Assembly (NCBI RefSeq): GCF_001189235.2
Contig: NZ_LFIP02000001.1
Location: 744,001 to 808,000, forward strand
DNA length: 64,000 nucleotides
Direction: 5' to 3'
Origin: Bradyrhizobium embrapense
GTDB lineage: Bacteria; Pseudomonadota; Alphaproteobacteria; Rhizobiales; Xanthobacteraceae
Positions 30,816 through 39,441 of the stretch are shown in pieces (position 1 is the first letter of the stretch; every line of letters begins with the position of its first letter). A program made the translations under genes and the position numbers. The notes beneath the pieces are model-generated. The model was not told the DNA's origin. It saw nothing but the letters and a program-made list of their open reading frames with translations, and made no database searches.

Positions 30816-31948
30816 CGCACGCGCTCCAGGAACATGCTGACATGGGAGGATAGCACGCCGCCGTCGCCGTGCAGCAGCGCCACCGAGGCGTCGCGCACCT
30901 GGCGATTTGCGGCGCGGCCGGTCATCTGCAGATGGGTTTCGACCAGATGCGCCATCGCGCCGCCGACGCCGCAATGGCCGTAGCTGAGCAGGCCGCCATG
31001 GGTGTTGAGCGGCATCTCGCCGTCCTGATTGAAATAGCCGGCGCGTACCCGCGCTGCCGCTTCGCCGCGCTTGGCGAGGCCGAGGTCTTCCAGCAGCATC
31101 GCGAGCGTGATCGTGAAGCTGTCGTAGACCGCGGCGTAGCGCACGTCCGAGATCGCGACACCAGACACTTCTTTCGCCTTCGCGATCGAAATCTCCGCGC
31201 CGAGTTCGCTCAACGCGGGCGCGGCGGTGACGTGCTGATGGGTATGCGCCTGGGCGCAGCCGCGGACGCGCACCCGCCGCTCGCCGGTCGGCTCGCGGCT
31301 GATCACGCAGGCCGCACCGCCATCCGAGACCGGACAGCAGTCGAGCAGCTTGAGCGGCATCGCCACCGGCTTCGAGGCCATCACGTCGGCAACCGTGATC
31401 GGCTCGTGGAATTGCGCGCCGGGATGCGTCAGCGCGTGCTTGCGCATCAGCACGGCGAACTCCGCAAGGTCTTCCTGAGTGAGCCCGTATTCGTGCATGT
31501 AGCGCGTCGCGACAAGGCCGTAATAGGCCGGGATGGTCGGACCGAGCGTCACCTCGTAGTCGGGATGGCCGACCTGGGCCAACGCCTGGATCGAGGCGTC
31601 GCGGCTCTGCCCGGTCAGCCGGTTCTCGCCGCCGACCACCAGCACGTGTTTCGCGACACCGGCGTCGACCAAGTGATGCGCCAGCATGGTCATCGCAAGC
31701 CCGGTGGCGCCGCCGACCTGCACGGCGTGAGCGTAGGACGGGCGGATGCCGAAGTGCTCGGCGAAAACCGTCGCCAGCATGATGTGCGGCGAGACGGTGG
31801 AATAGCCGCACAGGATGCCGTCGATGTCGGCCCGCTTCAGCCCGGCATCCGAGATCGCAAGCTCGGCCGCCTTGCTCATCAGGTCGAGCGAGGAGAGACC
31901 TTCATGCCTGCCGTAGGAGGTGAGGCCGACGCCGGTGACGAAGCTCAT
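30812..31948 (-). CDS. Thiolase-fold protein lacking the nucleophilic Cys (SCP2-thiolase/Ltp2-like)
   Basis: A 378-residue thiolase-superfamily protein. Where thiolases have the CASG-type nucleophile motif it reads QVGGATG (77-83), so Gly80 replaces Cys. The C-terminal His motif is also altered to SYGHCGVGG (322-330) instead of GHPxGATG. The YDSFTIT segment (275-281) replaces NEAFA. These changes, plus the coupled DUF35 gene, resemble steroid side-chain aldolases such as Ltp2 rather than a true thiolase. Retro-aldol cleavage of a 3-hydroxyacyl-CoA is therefore a serious alternative to thiolysis. An AGGAG site 8 nt upstream supports the start. Confidence 0.85.
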   Translation of the reverse strand: MSFVTGVGLTSYGRHEGLSSLDLMSKAAELAISDAGLKRADIDGILCGYSTVSPHIMLATVFAEHFGIRPSYAHAVQVGGATGLAMTMLAHHLVDAGVAKHVLVVGGENRLTGQSRDASIQALAQVGHPDYEVTLGPTIPAYYGLVATRYMHEYGLTQEDLAEFAVLMRKHALTHPGAQFHEPITVADVMASKPVAMPLKLLDCCPVSDGGAACVISREPTGERRVRVRGCAQAHTHQHVTAAPALSELGAEISIAKAKEVSGVAISDVRYAAVYDSFTITLAMLLEDLGLAKRGEAAARVRAGYFNQDGEMPLNTHGGLLSYGHCGVGGAMAHLVETHLQMTGRAANRQVRDASVALLHGDGGVLSSHVSMFLERVR

Positions 31949-31959
31949 GCTGTTAACTC

Positions 31960-32067
31960 CTCGTCATTCCGGGGCGCGCGAAGCGCGAGCCCGGAATCCA
32001 TTCCTCCGCCTGCGCATGCCGCCCGATGGATTCCGGGCCCGCGCTACGCGCGTCCCGGAATGACGAG
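31960..32067. repeat. Dispersed palindromic repeat, CTCGTCATTCCGGG family
   Basis: An inverted repeat with outer arms CTCGTCATTCCGGG (31960-31973) and CCCGGAATGACGAG (32054-32067). Inner arms CCCGGAATCCAT and ATGGATTCCGGG are also complementary. It lies between the thiolase-fold gene and the acyl-CoA dehydrogenase gene on the same strand. Confidence 0.88.
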
Positions 32068-32089
32068 TGGAAATACCTGTCGCCTACCA

Positions 32090-33256
32090 TCAATACGACT
32101 TCGGAAGGCCGAGCACCTTCTCGCCGATGAAGCTCAAGATGAGTTGCGGGCTGATCGGCGCGATGCGCGGGATCAGCGATTCCCGCAAACAGCGCTCGAC
32201 ATGATATTCCTTGGCATAGCCGAAGCCGCCATGGGTCATCACCGCCTGCTCGCAGGCGTGGAAGCCGGCTTCCGCCGCGAGATACTTTGCCGCGTTCGCG
32301 GCCGGGCCGCAGGGCAGGTTCTGGTCGTATTGCCAGCCGGCGCGCAGCACCATCAGCCAGGCGGCCTCCAGCTCCATCCAGCACTTCGCCAGCGGATGCT
32401 GGATCGCTTGGTTCATGCCGATCGGTCGGTTGAACACGATGCGGCCCTTGGCGTAGTCCGACGCCCGCTTCAGCGCGATCTGGCCGAGGCCGACCGCTTC
32501 GGCCGCGATCAGGATGCGCTCGGGGTTCATGCCGTGCAGGATGTATTCGAAGCCGCGCCCCTCCTCGCCGATGCGGTCCTCGACCGGTATCTCGAAATTC
32601 TCGAAGAACAGCTCGTTGGAGTCGACGGGCTTGCGGCCCATCTTCTCGATCTCGTGCACGGTGACGCGCTTGCGGTCGAAGTCGGTGTAGAACAGGCTGA
32701 GGCCGTGGGTCGGGCTCTTCACCTCCTCCAGCGGCGTGGTGCGCGCGAGCAGCAGGATCTTGTTGGCGACCTGCGCGGTCGAGATCCACACCTTCTGGCC
32801 GTTGACGATGTATTTGTCGCCCTGGCGCACCGCGCGGGTCTTGAGCTGCGTGGTGTTGAGGCCGGTGTTGGGCTCGGTGACCGCAAAGCAGGACTTGTCG
32901 CGGCCGTCGATGATCGGCGGCAGCATGCGCTGGCACTGCTCCCTGGTGCCGAACACGACAACCGGATTGAGCCCGAACACGTTCATGTGCACTGCCGATG
33001 CACCCGACATGCCGGCGCCGGATTCGGAGATCGTGCGCATCATGATCGCGGCATCGGTGATGCCGAGCCCGGAGCCGCCATATTCCTCGGGGATGCAGAT
33101 GCCGAGCCAGCCGGCATCGGCCAGCGCGCGGTGGAAGTCGGCCGGATAGCCGCCCTCCTTGTCCTTCTTCAGCCAATAGGCTTCGTCGAAGCGCGAGCAG
33201 ATTTTTGCGACGGCGTCGCGGATCGATTCCTGGTTGGCGGAGAGTGCGAAATCCAT
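32090..33256 (-). CDS. Acyl-CoA dehydrogenase
   Basis: A 388-residue FAD-dependent acyl-CoA dehydrogenase. Substrate/FAD motifs include CFAVTEPNTGLNTTQL (near 133-148), WISTAQVANK, and MTHGGFGYAKEYHVERCLRE near 340. The C-terminal region (LIPRIAPISPQLILSFIGEK) is unlike butyryl-CoA dehydrogenases and lacks the ILEGTNEI catalytic context seen at 7906, so the base must be placed elsewhere. It is 11 nt downstream of the CoA-transferase gene with an AGGAG site. It belongs to the unknown-substrate acyl-CoA cluster. Confidence 0.9.
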   Translation of the reverse strand: MDFALSANQESIRDAVAKICSRFDEAYWLKKDKEGGYPADFHRALADAGWLGICIPEEYGGSGLGITDAAIMMRTISESGAGMSGASAVHMNVFGLNPVVVFGTREQCQRMLPPIIDGRDKSCFAVTEPNTGLNTTQLKTRAVRQGDKYIVNGQKVWISTAQVANKILLLARTTPLEEVKSPTHGLSLFYTDFDRKRVTVHEIEKMGRKPVDSNELFFENFEIPVEDRIGEEGRGFEYILHGMNPERILIAAEAVGLGQIALKRASDYAKGRIVFNRPIGMNQAIQHPLAKCWMELEAAWLMVLRAGWQYDQNLPCGPAANAAKYLAAEAGFHACEQAVMTHGGFGYAKEYHVERCLRESLIPRIAPISPQLILSFIGEKVLGLPKSY

Positions 33257-33267
33257 CTGTCGGGCTC

Positions 33268-34467
33268 CTATGCCTTCACCGCTTTGGCCGCGCCGTCGCG
33301 CAGCATCGCCGCAATCTCGTCGGTCGAGAAACCTGCCTCGCGCAAGATCTCCGCGCTGTGCTCGCCAAGTCTGGGCGCCAGCCGGCTCGGCTCGACCTTG
33401 GTTTCCGACCAGCGCGCCGATGGCGTCATGCTGCGGATACGGCCCTCGGTCGGGTGGTCGACCACCGGGAAAACGCCGGTCGCGACCATGTGCGGGTCCT
33501 CCAGCAGGCTCTCCAGATCATGCATCGGCATTACGGGCACGTCGGCCTTCTCGAGAATCTCGTTCCACTCGGCCGTGGTCTTGGTCTGCAGGATGCGCGC
33601 GAGCTCGGCGTAGACGACGTCGATGTTGGTGGCGCGGCCGGCGAAGGTCGCGAATTTCGGATCGCTGCGCAGATCGTCGCGGCCGGTCGCCTTGAAGAAA
33701 TTCTCCCACTGCTTGTCGTTGTAGACGATCACGCAGATATAGCCGTCCAAGGTCTTGTACGGCCGGCGGTCCGGCGACAGGTGGCGGGCGTAGCCGCCCT
33801 TGTCGAGCGGTGGATCGTAGGTCAGGCCGCCCATGTGGTCGCCCATCACGAAGCCGGCCATGGTCTCGAACATCGGAATGTCGACGCGCTGGCCCTGCCC
33901 GGTGCGATTGCGATGCACGAGGCTGGCGCAGATCGCGCCGACTGCGGTGAGGCCGACGATGCGATCGACCAGCGCATTCGGCACGTAGCGCGGCACGCCG
34001 TCCGAGGTCTGCGCCATCAGCGCCGGCAGCGCGGTGGCGCCCTGGATCAGATCGTCATAGGCGGGCTTGGCTGCATATGGTCCCTCCTGGCCGAAGCCGA
34101 ACACGCCGGCATAGATCAGCTTTGGGTTGACCTTGGCGACTACGTCGTAGCCGAGTTGCAGGCGCGCCATCGCCTGCGGGCGCACGTTGTAGACCAGCAC
34201 GTCGGCCTGCGCGATCAGCCGCAGCACGGCCTCGCGCCCCGCCGGCTTCTTCAGATCGAGGCAGACCGAACGTTTGCTGCGGTTGGTGTTGAGGAACACC
34301 GGCCCCATGCCTGGATGCCGCGTCGGACCGATCTGCCGCGTCACGTCGCCGTCAGGCGATTCCACCTTGATGACGTCGGCGCCGTAATCGCCGAGCATCT
34401 GGGTGGCATAGGGCCCCATCAGCACGGTCGTCATGTCGACGACCTTGATACCCTGCAGTGGTCCCAT
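33268..34467 (-). CDS. CaiB/BaiF (class III) CoA-transferase
   Basis: A 399-residue family III CoA-transferase. The N-terminus (GIKVVDMTTVLMGPYATQML) and VIKVESPDGDVTR match the family. The conserved catalytic Asp is expected in the region around 165-175 (AKPAYDDLIQG), where the Asp pair is visible. It would move CoA between carboxylic acids, activating the pathway substrate without ATP. It heads the leftward gene pair with the acyl-CoA dehydrogenase. A GGGAG site lies upstream of its ATG. The donor and acceptor are unknown. Confidence 0.9.
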   Translation of the reverse strand: MGPLQGIKVVDMTTVLMGPYATQMLGDYGADVIKVESPDGDVTRQIGPTRHPGMGPVFLNTNRSKRSVCLDLKKPAGREAVLRLIAQADVLVYNVRPQAMARLQLGYDVVAKVNPKLIYAGVFGFGQEGPYAAKPAYDDLIQGATALPALMAQTSDGVPRYVPNALVDRIVGLTAVGAICASLVHRNRTGQGQRVDIPMFETMAGFVMGDHMGGLTYDPPLDKGGYARHLSPDRRPYKTLDGYICVIVYNDKQWENFFKATGRDDLRSDPKFATFAGRATNIDVVYAELARILQTKTTAEWNEILEKADVPVMPMHDLESLLEDPHMVATGVFPVVDHPTEGRIRSMTPSARWSETKVEPSRLAPRLGEHSAEILREAGFSTDEIAAMLRDGAAKAVKA

Positions 34468-34638
34468 CGTGCTGTTCGCTCCCGGATGTTCTGGATTGAA
34501 TCCTAGTAGCGGGAGGTCTTTGCCGAGATCAAGCTGCGCGGGGCGTATGGGCGTATGCGCGGCAGCGGCCGGATCGTTTCCGCGCGGCGGAACGCAGGGC
34601 AGACGAGACGAAGTGCGCCACCGCCGGCTCGCTGCCGG

Positions 34639-34839
34639 CTACTGCCCGGTCATTGCCTCGCGCGCCTTCAGGAGCCTTTCCAGTTCCGCGTTCTGCTGCT
34701 CGAGCCGCTCAGCGATGCGCTCCTCGACTTCGGCGCCGGCAGCGCCTGCGGCCTGCTCGATCAGCTGCCTGATATTGTCCCGGAGTATCGCGATGCGATC
34801 GTTCACTTCCGACAGCGACAGGGACGTCTCGATACCCAT
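34639..34839 (-). CDS. Small coiled-coil protein, 66 aa
   Basis: A 66-residue acidic helical protein starting MGIETSLSLSEVNDRIAILR. From residue 9 to the end, Leu/Ile repeat at heptad-like spacing (IAILRDNIRQLIEQA and RIAERLEQQNAELERLLKA), predicting a coiled coil. A GGGAG site lies 7 nt upstream. A longer in-frame version extends through a tandem repeat array and is rejected. No family is recognised; it could be an adaptor or a protein-interaction module. It stands between the CoA-transferase and acyl-CoA synthetase genes. Confidence 0.65.
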   Translation of the reverse strand: MGIETSLSLSEVNDRIAILRDNIRQLIEQAAGAAGAEVEERIAERLEQQNAELERLLKAREAMTGQ

Positions 34840-34915
34840 GGTCCGTTCTCCCGGTGACAGGCGCAAGCAGCTTAGCGCGGCAGGAGGCCGCAGCCTATCC
34901 CTTTGCAGATTCCTC

Positions 34916-34981
34916 GGCCGATCCCTTTGGCCGATCTTTGGGCCGATCCTTGGGCCGATCCTTGGCCCTATCCTTGGGCCA
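34916..34981. repeat. Tandem array of about five 12-bp units
   Basis: Direct repeats of roughly GCCGATCCTTGG (variants with an extra C or T, and one CCCTATCCTTGG) run head-to-tail across the 3' end of the acyl-CoA synthetase gene and into the gap beyond it. Unit length is 12-13 bp. It could be a slippage-prone element or a terminator-like array; it is not CRISPR because there are no spacers. Confidence 0.8.
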
Positions 34982-36500
34982 TCATCTCCCGCAACGCAGT
35001 CTTCAGCACCTTGCCGTAATTGTTCTTCGGCAGGGCATCGAGATAGACATAGCGTTTCGGCCGCTTGAAGCGGGCGATCGAGGCGAGGCAATGCGCGTCG
35101 AGCCTGCCGTCGTCGGCGCTGGCGCCGTCCGCGAGCACGACGCAGGCGACGACGATCTCGCCCCATTCCGGATCCGGCACACCGATCGCCGAGACCTCGC
35201 GGACGTCAGGATGCGTCAGCAGCGCTTCCTCGACCTCGCGCGGATAGATGTTGGTGCCGCCGGAGATGATCACGTCCTTGGAACGGTCGGACAGCGTCAG
35301 GAAGCCGTCGGCATCGAGCCGGCCGATATCGCCGGTGCGCAGCCAGCCGTCCTTCAGCGTCTCGGCGTTGGCTTTCGGATTGTTCCAGTAGCCGAGCATC
35401 ACGGTCAGGCCCTTGACCTCGATCTCGCCGGTCTCGCCCGCGGGCAGTGGCTTGCCGTCCTTGCCGGTGATGCGCACGGTGACGACGCTCTGTGCGGTCC
35501 CGACCGAGGCCAGCCGCTCGAGATAGCGCGGATGATCGCTCGCGCGGTGCCAGTCGCGCGACAGCGCCGTGATCGTCATCGGCGACTCGCCCTGGCCGTA
35601 GATCTGCACGAAGCGCTGGCCCATCGTCGCCATCGCATCGATGATGTCGGCCGTGTACATCGGCCCGCCGCCATAGATGATGGTGCGCAGCCCCTCGCCG
35701 TTCTCGCCGCGCTTCCTGGCGGCATCGACCAGGCGGCGCACCATGGTTGGCGCCGCGAACATCACGACATTGTCGAGCTGGCGGCCGAGGTTGAGCACCT
35801 CGTCCGGATCGAAACCGCCGGACGCGGGAACGACGTGGCGTCCGCCCATCCGGACATGCGGGAAATTGTAGAGGCCCGCGCCATGCGAGATCGGCGCCGC
35901 ATAGAGCGAGGAATCATTCGGCGTCGCCGGATCGACGTCGGCGAGATAGCACAGCGACATCGCAAGCAGATTGCCGTGGCTGAGCATCACGCCCTTGGGA
36001 CGGCCGGTGGTGCCGGAGGTGTAGAACAGCCAGGCGAGATCATTGGTTTCGCGCGGCAGCGGCGCAGGTGCCCCCTCGCCGCTTCGCATCGCCTTGTAGG
36101 CGTCGCTGTCGACCGACAGCATGGTCATGCCGGCGGGACAATCGTCCTTCGCCTCAAGCAGCGCGCCGAGCGTGTCATCGGATACGAAAGCCAGTTTGGC
36201 GCCGCCATTGCCGCAGATCCACGCCGCCTCGCGGCCGTGCAGCTTGGCGTTGATCGGGATCGCCGCGGCGCCGATCCACCAGATGCCATAGAGGCATTCG
36301 AGATATTGCGTGCAGTTCGATGCAAACAGCGCGATGCGGTCGCCGGCGGCAATGCCGTGATCGCGCGCCAGCGCCGCCCCGATCGAGGCGGCGCGGCGGG
36401 CAAAGGTTGCGTAGTCGGCGTCGAGGTCGAAGCCGGTCAGCAGCGCCGGCGCGTCGGGACGTGCCCGCGCCGTCGCCGCCAGCCATTCGGCAATGTTCAA
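34968..36500 (-). CDS. Class I adenylate-forming acyl-CoA synthetase (TTG start)
   Basis: A 510-residue fatty-acyl/aryl-CoA ligase. Motifs visible in order: YTSGTTGRPKGVMLSHGN (near 165), YGQGESPMTIT (near 300), GWLRTGDIGRLD (near 390), KDVIISGGTNIYPREVEE (near 410), and the catalytic Lys region NNYGKVLKTALREM at the C-terminus. The start is a TTG at 36500, 1 nt after the TAG of the upstream thiolase, so translation is coupled to it; a longer frame overlaps the thiolase. The 3' end runs into a tandem repeat array. The acid activated by this enzyme is not known. Confidence 0.9.
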   Translation of the reverse strand: MNIAEWLAATARARPDAPALLTGFDLDADYATFARRAASIGAALARDHGIAAGDRIALFASNCTQYLECLYGIWWIGAAAIPINAKLHGREAAWICGNGGAKLAFVSDDTLGALLEAKDDCPAGMTMLSVDSDAYKAMRSGEGAPAPLPRETNDLAWLFYTSGTTGRPKGVMLSHGNLLAMSLCYLADVDPATPNDSSLYAAPISHGAGLYNFPHVRMGGRHVVPASGGFDPDEVLNLGRQLDNVVMFAAPTMVRRLVDAARKRGENGEGLRTIIYGGGPMYTADIIDAMATMGQRFVQIYGQGESPMTITALSRDWHRASDHPRYLERLASVGTAQSVVTVRITGKDGKPLPAGETGEIEVKGLTVMLGYWNNPKANAETLKDGWLRTGDIGRLDADGFLTLSDRSKDVIISGGTNIYPREVEEALLTHPDVREVSAIGVPDPEWGEIVVACVVLADGASADDGRLDAHCLASIARFKRPKRYVYLDALPKNNYGKVLKTALREMMAQG

Positions 36501-36501
36501 G

Positions 36502-37674
36502 CTACTTCGCCGGCTCGAGGATCGAGACGTAGTTGGCGACGGCGGCGCCGCCCATGTTGAAGATGCCACCGATCTGCGGGTTCTTGAGCTGCATGCCTTC
36601 GGGGGCTTGCCCGGCGAGCTGCATCGCACTCATCACATGCATCGAGACTCCGGTGGCGCCGATCGGATGGCCCTTGGCCTTGAGGCCGCCGGACGGATTG
36701 ACCGGCAGCTTGCCGTCCTTCTGGGTCCAGCCCTCCTTGATCGCGCGCGCCCCCTGGCCCTTCGGCGTCAGGCCCATCGCTTCATATTCGATCAGCTCGG
36801 CGACCGTGAAGCAGTCGTGGGTCTCGACAAAGGACAGATCGGAGAGCTGCAGGCCGGCCTTCTGCAGCGCGCGCTGCCAGGCGACGGTGCAGCCTTCGAA
36901 CTGCAGGATGTCGCGCTTCGACATCGGCAGGAAATCCTGCGCATGGGCGGTGGCGCGGATGTGCACGGCCTTGCCCATGGTCTTGGCGGTCTCGGCATCG
37001 GTCAGCACCAGCGCGGCAGCGCCGTCGGAGACCAGCGAGCAGTCGGTGCGCTTCAGGGGACCGGCGACGAACGGGTTCTTGTCGCTCTCGGCGCGGCAGA
37101 ACTCGAAGCCGAAATCCTTGCGCATCTGCGCGTAGGGGTTGGCGACGCCGTTCTTGTGGTTCTTGGCGGCGATCATCGCCAGCGCATCCGACTGGTCGCC
37201 GTATTTCTGGAAATAGGCCTGCGCGATCTTGCCGAACACGCCGGCGAAGCCGCCGACCGTGTCGCCGTCCTCGGGCAGATACGACGCCTTCAGCAGGTTC
37301 TTGCCGATCTCCGGGCCCGGCGTCTTGGTCATCTGCTCGACGCCGACCACCAGCACGATCTTGGCGGCGCCGGCTTCGATGGCGCGGATGCCCTGATGCA
37401 CAGCGGCCGAGCCGGTCGCGCAGGCATTCTCGACGCGGGTGGTCGGCTTGAAGCGTAGCGCCGGATTGGCCTGCAGCACCAGCGAGGCCGTGAAATCCTG
37501 CGGCGAGAAGCCGGCGTTGAAATGGCCGAGCATGATCTCGTCGACGTCGGATGCGGCAACGCCGGCATCGGCGAGCGCCTCGTTGGCGACCTTGACGACG
37601 AGGCCTTCGACGGTCTCCGCGTCGAATTTTCCGAATGGCGTGTGCGCCCAACCCACGATGCTGGCTGCCGTCAT
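36502..37674 (-). CDS. Acetyl-CoA acetyltransferase (SCP2-type thiolase)
   Basis: A 390-residue thiolase. Unlike the paralogue at 30812, it has the full catalytic set: Cys85 in ENACATGSAA, ETHDCFTVAELIEYE, and GHPIGATGVSM near 348. The C-terminal GGIFNMGGAAVANYVSI is a normal thiolase end. It probably thiolyses a 3-ketoacyl-CoA made by the same cluster. It is followed with a 1-nt gap by the acyl-CoA synthetase. A GGGAG site upstream supports the ATG at 37674. Confidence 0.92.
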   Translation of the reverse strand: MTAASIVGWAHTPFGKFDAETVEGLVVKVANEALADAGVAASDVDEIMLGHFNAGFSPQDFTASLVLQANPALRFKPTTRVENACATGSAAVHQGIRAIEAGAAKIVLVVGVEQMTKTPGPEIGKNLLKASYLPEDGDTVGGFAGVFGKIAQAYFQKYGDQSDALAMIAAKNHKNGVANPYAQMRKDFGFEFCRAESDKNPFVAGPLKRTDCSLVSDGAAALVLTDAETAKTMGKAVHIRATAHAQDFLPMSKRDILQFEGCTVAWQRALQKAGLQLSDLSFVETHDCFTVAELIEYEAMGLTPKGQGARAIKEGWTQKDGKLPVNPSGGLKAKGHPIGATGVSMHVMSAMQLAGQAPEGMQLKNPQIGGIFNMGGAAVANYVSILEPAK

Positions 37675-37789
37675 GGCCGTATCTCCCTGTTCCTGTTCAG
37701 GCAGTTATGTAGCGTATCTCGATGGCGTTTTCGAGCGAAGTGGATACCGGATCGCGTAAAGAAAACGCGTCAAAACAGAATCTAGAACC

Positions 37790-37807
37790 CCGTTCCTGTC
37801 GGAACGG
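37790..37807 (-). terminator. Terminator-like hairpin after eda
   Basis: CCGTTCC/GGAACGG, a perfect 7-bp stem with a 4-nt loop, ends 5 nt beyond the eda stop. Read leftward it is followed by TTCTAGATTCTGTTTTG, moderately T-rich. The adjacent 37720-37785 stretch (GGCGTTTTCGAGCGAAGTGG...) looks like another dispersed non-coding element. Confidence 0.5.
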
Positions 37808-37811
37808 AGTC

Positions 37812-38462
37812 CTAGCCGGCTTTCAGCGTTTTCATCGCCTTCGCGCACATGGCGGTTATGCCGGCCCAGTTGCCGGCGCGGATGTCCGAGGGCGGACAGA
37901 GCCAGGAACCACCGACCGCCAGCACGTTGGGCTCGGCAAGCCAGGTCGCCGCATTCGCCTCGCCAATCCCGCCGGTCGGGCAGACCCTGACGTGCGGGAA
38001 TGGACCGGCCAGGGCTCGCAGTGCCTTGATACCGCCGGCCTGCTCGGCGGGGAAGAATTTGACGACGTCGAAGCCGTGCGCCAGTGCCTGCATCAGATCG
38101 GAGGCGGTCGCGATTCCCGGCGCGAAGGGTAGCCGGCTGGCTGCGACCGCCTTCAGCAACTCGGGCGTCGCGCCCGGGCTGATGCCGAATTTGGCGCCGA
38201 GCGCCTCGGCACGCGCCAGATCGTCGGCGTTGAGGATGGTGCCGATCCCGACCACCGCATCGGGCACCTCTGATATGATGGCCTTGGCCGCATCGACCGC
38301 GACCGCCGTCCGCAACGTCACCTCGAGCGTCCGCACGCCGCCCGCGACCAGCGCCCTCGCGAGCGGGACCGCGTCCTCAAGCCGCTCGATGGTCAGCACC
38401 GGGATCACGGTGGCCTGGCGGATCAGCTCGGCGATCCGGTCCTGCTTCGATGTGGTCGTCAT
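37812..38462 (-). CDS. eda: 2-dehydro-3-deoxy-phosphogluconate (KDPG) aldolase
   Basis: A 216-residue class I aldolase that cleaves a 2-keto-3-deoxy-6-phospho-aldonate to pyruvate and glyceraldehyde-3-phosphate. The Schiff-base Lys135 is in FDVVKFFPAE, the general acid/base Glu47 in RTLEVTLRT, and Thr99 in PGATPEL. All active-site positions are intact. The ATG overlaps the kinase stop (ATGA), so the two are coupled. The start at 38462 is preferred over a 28-residue-longer frame inside the kinase gene. It is the last gene of the seven-gene leftward sugar operon. Confidence 0.94.
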   Translation of the reverse strand: MTTTSKQDRIAELIRQATVIPVLTIERLEDAVPLARALVAGGVRTLEVTLRTAVAVDAAKAIISEVPDAVVGIGTILNADDLARAEALGAKFGISPGATPELLKAVAASRLPFAPGIATASDLMQALAHGFDVVKFFPAEQAGGIKALRALAGPFPHVRVCPTGGIGEANAATWLAEPNVLAVGGSWLCPPSDIRAGNWAGITAMCAKAMKTLKAG

Positions 38463-39415
38463 TGCGAGGCCTTGCGGGCTGCTGGAGGACGAGACGCCTT
38501 TTTCGGCGGCATTGCGTAGCGTGGAATGATCGCACCGGGATAGCACACCACGACACCGGCAAGACGATGGCCGGCGCGCGCCGCCTGCTCGGGTTCGGCG
38601 CCACCGAGCCGCGCGGCGAGATAGGCTGCGGCAAAACTGTCACCGGCCGCCGTGGTATCCACGACCGGCTGGGTCAGCGGCTCCGCCCGCACCTCGCGCG
38701 TTCCGCCGGCCGAGCGCACGATGCAGGCAGGCTCCGCAAGTTTCAGCACCACCTCCGGGCTGGTGATGCCGGCGAGCAGCGCCGTGTTGCTCTCGCCGGG
38801 ATAGAGCGGCGCCAGATCCTCGGTCGAGGCCAGCACGATATCGGCGGTCTCGAAGGCGCTGCTGAAGACTTTTCGCGCAACGTTCAGGTCCGGCCAGCCG
38901 CGGGCGCGGAAATTGGTGTCGAACGCAAAGCGCGTGCCGAGCAGCCGCGCCCGCTTCAGCGCCGCCATCAGCCGCTCCCGCCCATCCTCGCGCAGGACCG
39001 AAAGCGTGATCGCCGATTGATAGACGAGGTCGTAGGTCGCGAGCGAGTTCAGGAGGTCGGCCGTCTCGGGCAGATCCATCAGCTCGCGGGCGGCGGCGCT
39101 GTCGCGCCAGTGGAAGAACCGCCGCTCGCCTTTGTCGTCGGTCTGGATCAGATAGAGCCCGGGCAGCTTGCCGGCCAATCGCGCGACATGCTTGGTGCCG
39201 ATGCCTTCGCTCGCCCAACCCGCGATCATCTCATCGCTCAGCACATCATCGCCGAGGGCCGTGATATAATCGATATGGACGCCCAGACGGGCCAGATAGA
39301 CGGCGGTGTTGAGGGTGTCGCCGCCATAGGCGCGCGAGTACAGGCCGCCGGGCTGGCCGCCCGGAGCCTGGCGCAACTCGATCATGCATTCGCCGATGCT
39401 GGCGACCCTCGTCAT
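38459..39415 (-). CDS. kdgK: 2-keto-3-deoxy-gluconate (KDG) kinase, PfkB family
   Basis: A 318-residue PfkB/ribokinase-family kinase. The N-terminal ECMIELRQ and the substrate-binding GGDTLNTAVYLARLG (about 31-45) are typical of KdgK. The C-terminal DTTAAGDSFAAAYLAARLGG (near 252-271) carries the catalytic Asp and anion hole. It phosphorylates a 2-keto-3-deoxy acid for the Eda aldolase directly downstream. It is coupled to eda by an ATGA overlap, and lies 26 nt from the DenD-like gene. Confidence 0.92.
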   Translation of the reverse strand: MTRVASIGECMIELRQAPGGQPGGLYSRAYGGDTLNTAVYLARLGVHIDYITALGDDVLSDEMIAGWASEGIGTKHVARLAGKLPGLYLIQTDDKGERRFFHWRDSAAARELMDLPETADLLNSLATYDLVYQSAITLSVLREDGRERLMAALKRARLLGTRFAFDTNFRARGWPDLNVARKVFSSAFETADIVLASTEDLAPLYPGESNTALLAGITSPEVVLKLAEPACIVRSAGGTREVRAEPLTQPVVDTTAAGDSFAAAYLAARLGGAEPEQAARAGHRLAGVVVCYPGAIIPRYAMPPKKASRPPAARKASQ

Positions 39416-39441
39416 GCCAAGACCCGCGTGCCTGAGCCGAG

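Noticed and set aside
30816..31811. Extended frame upstream of the DUF35 gene
   Set aside because: It overlaps the thiolase-fold gene out of frame; the ATGA-coupled start at 30815 fits the family.
30812..31948. Calling this a normal acetyl-CoA acetyltransferase
   Set aside because: The catalytic Cys and His motifs are both altered, so a plain thiolase name would mislead.
30869..33613. 914-codon plus-strand frame over the thiolase-fold, dehydrogenase and CoA-transferase genes
   Set aside because: It crosses a repeat and three supported genes on the other strand; composition is that of a shadow frame.
34916..34981. CRISPR-like reading of the tandem array
   Set aside because: The units are 12-13 bp with no spacers, so it is a simple tandem repeat.
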